From the NCBI GenBank assembly GCA_024685495.1, contig JAIKVT010000150.1, positions 1 to 41,036 of the forward strand: 41,036 nucleotides of DNA, written 5' to 3'. The notes beneath the pieces were generated by a model, which made no database searches, was not told where the DNA came from, and was given only the letters and a program-made list of their open reading frames with translations. Source of the stretch: Lachnospiraceae bacterium (GTDB taxonomy: Bacteria; Bacillota; Clostridia; Lachnospirales; Lachnospiraceae). The translations under genes and the position numbers were made by a program. Positions 38,672 to 41,036 of the stretch are shown here, one piece after another; position 1 is the stretch's first letter; each line of letters begins with the position of its first letter.

Positions 38672-41036
38672 ATGAAACCGAAGCGACTAATTAAATCAAG
38701 TATAGCTTTTACACTAGCATTTACTATGGTTCTAACATCAGGCATTGTAGCAAACGCCAATGAACTTAATGGTAGCGAAAAATATACTACTATTAGCGAA
38801 AACATAAAAGATATACTTCCTAAACAGACAGAAGAAATAAAGCAAGTAAACTCCATAGAAGAACTAGATACAAATGATACTATTGTAAAGGAATCAGATA
38901 GTATCTTTAAGTCGTGCCGACTTATAATCTATTCTGATAAAGAAATGGAGTTTGATAATGACTACATTAAGTCAGTACAAAAATATGATAACTTTTATGT
39001 CGTAGAATATGCGTCTGTAAAAGATACGGAAGATAGTTATAACAACTATAAAGAAGATGGCATTGATGTAGAAATAGACGAGGTAAAAGATACACCTGAG
39101 ATAGTAGAAAATAAGGCAAACAAAAATACCGAAGCCGAAGAAGATGTATCAAAAGAAGAAATAGCGACTACTAATACCGATAAAGATAAGCAAAATATAG
39201 ACGAAGCTAACGCTGACTCAAAAATAGTAACCGTTGCTATTTTAGATACGGGGCTTAATGCTGGAGAAGATATTTTTGACAATAGAATAGTAGAAGGTAA
39301 AAACTTTGTTGACGGCGATAACACTAACGATAATAACGGACACGGAACTGCTATGTCAAAAATAATGCTAGAAGAAACTAATGATCAGGAAGTTATCACA
39401 AAAATAATGCCAATAAAGGTACTTAATGATGAAGGCGTTGGTACAACTCTATCAGCATATAAAGGAATAAAATATGCAATAGAAAAAAATGTAGATGTAA
39501 TTAACTTATCTTTGTCAGGACTTGGCAAAAGTAAGTTATTAGAGTCTGCTATAAATGACGCAATAAACCATAATATTCCCGTAGTAGTCAGCGCAGGAAA
39601 TGATAACAAGGAAATCACAGAATATACACCGGCAAATATTGAAAGTACAATAACAGTATCAAGTACTGAAAATATAGATAATAAATACACTAAGACTATA
39701 TATTCAAACTTTGGCTCTGACACAAATAACATTGATTTTGCTACAAAAGGTTTTTATGAATATACAAGAACAATAAATAATAAGCAAGTAAATACAAGCA
39801 TAAGTGGTACATCTGTATCAAGTGCTTATGTAACAAGTTATGTGGCATTACTAAAACAATTAGCATTAACAGATGACGACGAAAATAATGACAACTTAAA
39901 CTTTAATGATATATATAACAGTTTAGTTTTAAGTTCTACAAAAATAAATGAAACTAATTCTGATTATACTGAAAAAGAAAACAAATATTATTTTGGTAAT
40001 GGCTACCTAGATAAGAGTAATTTTGTTATACAAAAAAGTGAAGAAGAAGTAACTCCACTTCCCGTAGAAGAAGTAAAAGAAACAGACGAAAACATAACAT
40101 TAAACACACAAGCAACAAATAGATTTATGTCCGCTTGTATAATTGACGGACACGGCTTTTATAATTCAAGTAAAGGCTTAGAAGCCCTAGCCGCTCAAAG
40201 TGCTTGTGGTTATGCTAGTAGTTGGGAAGATAAAGGTGCATTTTTAGACGCAATACTAGGTACTTATATAACAGATTACCAAAATCATACAATAACATTT
40301 AACGACGCATTTGAAATGGATAATAAGGGTGCAACAATAAACCTATACGGCACAAAGACTGTAAATTGCGTTGACAGTGATGGCGTTTCAGGTGACGGTA
40401 TTGGTGAGAAAAGTGCAGACGGTTACGCCCCGGCCGTAACTGTTAACGGAAATATAACTTTTGTGGGAGGAAGTTTATCATCAGCTAAAGCACAAGACTC
40501 AACTAATCTTTCATATATAAATCTTAATGAGGGCGTCTTAAATTATCGCCCCGCACTCGAAAACAACGGCACTGTTACATTAAATAATACAGGACTTCGT
40601 GCGGGAAGCAGAGCAGAATATGTAGTAAAAAATAACGCAGGACATACAATGACACTTACAGGTGGTGGTGCGTCAATAGGTGCTGCTAACGCAAGTGCAA
40701 GTAAGCCTAATATTATAAATGAAGGTACTTTAACTATTAGTGAAAACTCAACAAAGAAATATCAGTTAGATAAGAGCTACACGCCAAGCGGTTTTCAAAA
40801 TAGTGAAGCAATCCGAAATAATGGTACTTTATATGTAACAGGTGGTGTAATTGGACACGCTACTGTGGGAATAAAAAATAATACAACCAATGCTTATATA
40901 TCGGGTGGTACAATTTTTGCCTGTTCAGTCGGTATAGAAAATGCAAGTAGCAAACGATTAAATCAAAGTAGCGGTTCTATAACAAGTAACACCTATGGCG
41001 TAGTAAACAATAGTGGTGCAACTTATATAAAAAGTG
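38672..41036 (+). CDS. Large secreted subtilase-domain protein with beta-helix-like C-terminal region, 3'-truncated by window edge
   Basis: Absent from the ORF track because it runs off the window: 788 codons are open from the ATG at 38672 (AAAGGAGAG about 9 bases upstream) to the end. A Sec signal peptide (IKSSIAFTLAFTMVLTSGIV, cleavage near ANA-N) is followed by an acidic propeptide-like region (about 30-180). An S8 peptidase domain comes next, with all catalytic parts: Asp192 in AILDTG, His224 in NNGHGTAM, Asn310 in VVSAGN and Ser381 in SGTSVSSA. After a Glu-rich linker the C-terminal part from about 480 is rich in Asn/Gly/Thr with repeating strands (NEGTLTIS, NNGTLYVTGG, NAYISGGT, NNSGATYI), as in right-handed beta-helix adhesins. 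It may be a surface or self-processing protease-adhesin. Confidence 0.88.
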   Translation, partial: MKPKRLIKSSIAFTLAFTMVLTSGIVANANELNGSEKYTTISENIKDILPKQTEEIKQVNSIEELDTNDTIVKESDSIFKSCRLIIYSDKEMEFDNDYIKSVQKYDNFYVVEYASVKDTEDSYNNYKEDGIDVEIDEVKDTPEIVENKANKNTEAEEDVSKEEIATTNTDKDKQNIDEANADSKIVTVAILDTGLNAGEDIFDNRIVEGKNFVDGDNTNDNNGHGTAMSKIMLEETNDQEVITKIMPIKVLNDEGVGTTLSAYKGIKYAIEKNVDVINLSLSGLGKSKLLESAINDAINHNIPVVVSAGNDNKEITEYTPANIESTITVSSTENIDNKYTKTIYSNFGSDTNNIDFATKGFYEYTRTINNKQVNTSISGTSVSSAYVTSYVALLKQLALTDDDENNDNLNFNDIYNSLVLSSTKINETNSDYTEKENKYYFGNGYLDKSNFVIQKSEEEVTPLPVEEVKETDENITLNTQATNRFMSACIIDGHGFYNSSKGLEALAAQSACGYASSWEDKGAFLDAILGTYITDYQNHTITFNDAFEMDNKGATINLYGTKTVNCVDSDGVSGDGIGEKSADGYAPAVTVNGNITFVGGSLSSAKAQDSTNLSYINLNEGVLNYRPALENNGTVTLNNTGLRAGSRAEYVVKNNAGHTMTLTGGGASIGAANASASKPNIINEGTLTISENSTKKYQLDKSYTPSGFQNSEAIRNNGTLYVTGGVIGHATVGIKNNTTNAYISGGTIFACSVGIENASSKRLNQSSGSITSNTYGVVNNSGATYIKS

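Noticed and set aside
38650-39732. Minus-strand ORFs listed across 38650-39732
   Set aside because: All are shadows of the long plus-strand subtilase-like gene, which the track omitted only because it runs off the window.

Overview
The window is AT-rich, densely packed DNA from a Gram-positive anaerobe, most likely a motile member of the Lachnospiraceae (Clostridia). The signs are the dprA-topA-codY-flgBC gene order, a CodY regulator, RNase Y, a Gram-positive type LexA operator at recA, rubrerythrin and desulfoferrodoxin for oxygen defence, and strong GGAGG ribosome binding sites. No rRNA, tRNA or CRISPR array was seen.

Region by region. (1) 1-4400: the 3' part of a GlgX-like GH13 protein whose catalytic motifs are largely lost, a TraX-family membrane protein, a DUF5662 protein and trpS. 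(2) 4495-10260: housekeeping and DNA-processing genes comM/yifB, dprA and topA, then the global regulator codY. (3) 10500-22792: one long flagellar operon, flgB-flgC-fliE-fliF-fliG-fliH-fliI-fliJ-(MotE/YlxF-like)-fliK-flgD-(TIGR02530-type gene)-flgE. It builds the rod, MS ring, C ring, export ATPase and hook, and ends at a clear terminator. (4) 22944-26050: a membrane protein of unknown function, rubrerythrin, desulfoferrodoxin and a type B carboxylesterase. (5) 26272-30557: recA with several LexA-box-like sites, recX, rny and a Nudix hydrolase. (6) 30574-32923: shikimate pathway genes aroE (minus strand), aroD and aroK. (7) 32959-41036: an accessory surface/pilin-like island. It holds an EF-hand-containing membrane-anchored protein, three consecutive proteins sharing an N-terminal DEYG pilin-like segment, an InlB-repeat protein, a secreted DUF5648-repeat protein and the 5' part of a large secreted subtilase/beta-helix protein that the ORF track missed. 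A complete 1917-bp insertion sequence sits in the last codon of the first DEYG gene.

Two themes run through the window. First, many intergenic spacers contain short perfect or near-perfect tandem repeats (15, 20, 30, 31, 32 or about 36 bp), several of them copying the 3' end of the upstream gene. Second, several messages appear to carry RNA structure at a ribosome binding site: the flgE leader, the insertion sequence's transposase leader, and a hairpin upstream of the pilin-like cluster that displays a perfect Shine-Dalgarno plus AUG in its loop. The best candidate for a poorly described system is the DEYG pilin-like cluster with its secreted partners at 33254-41036.
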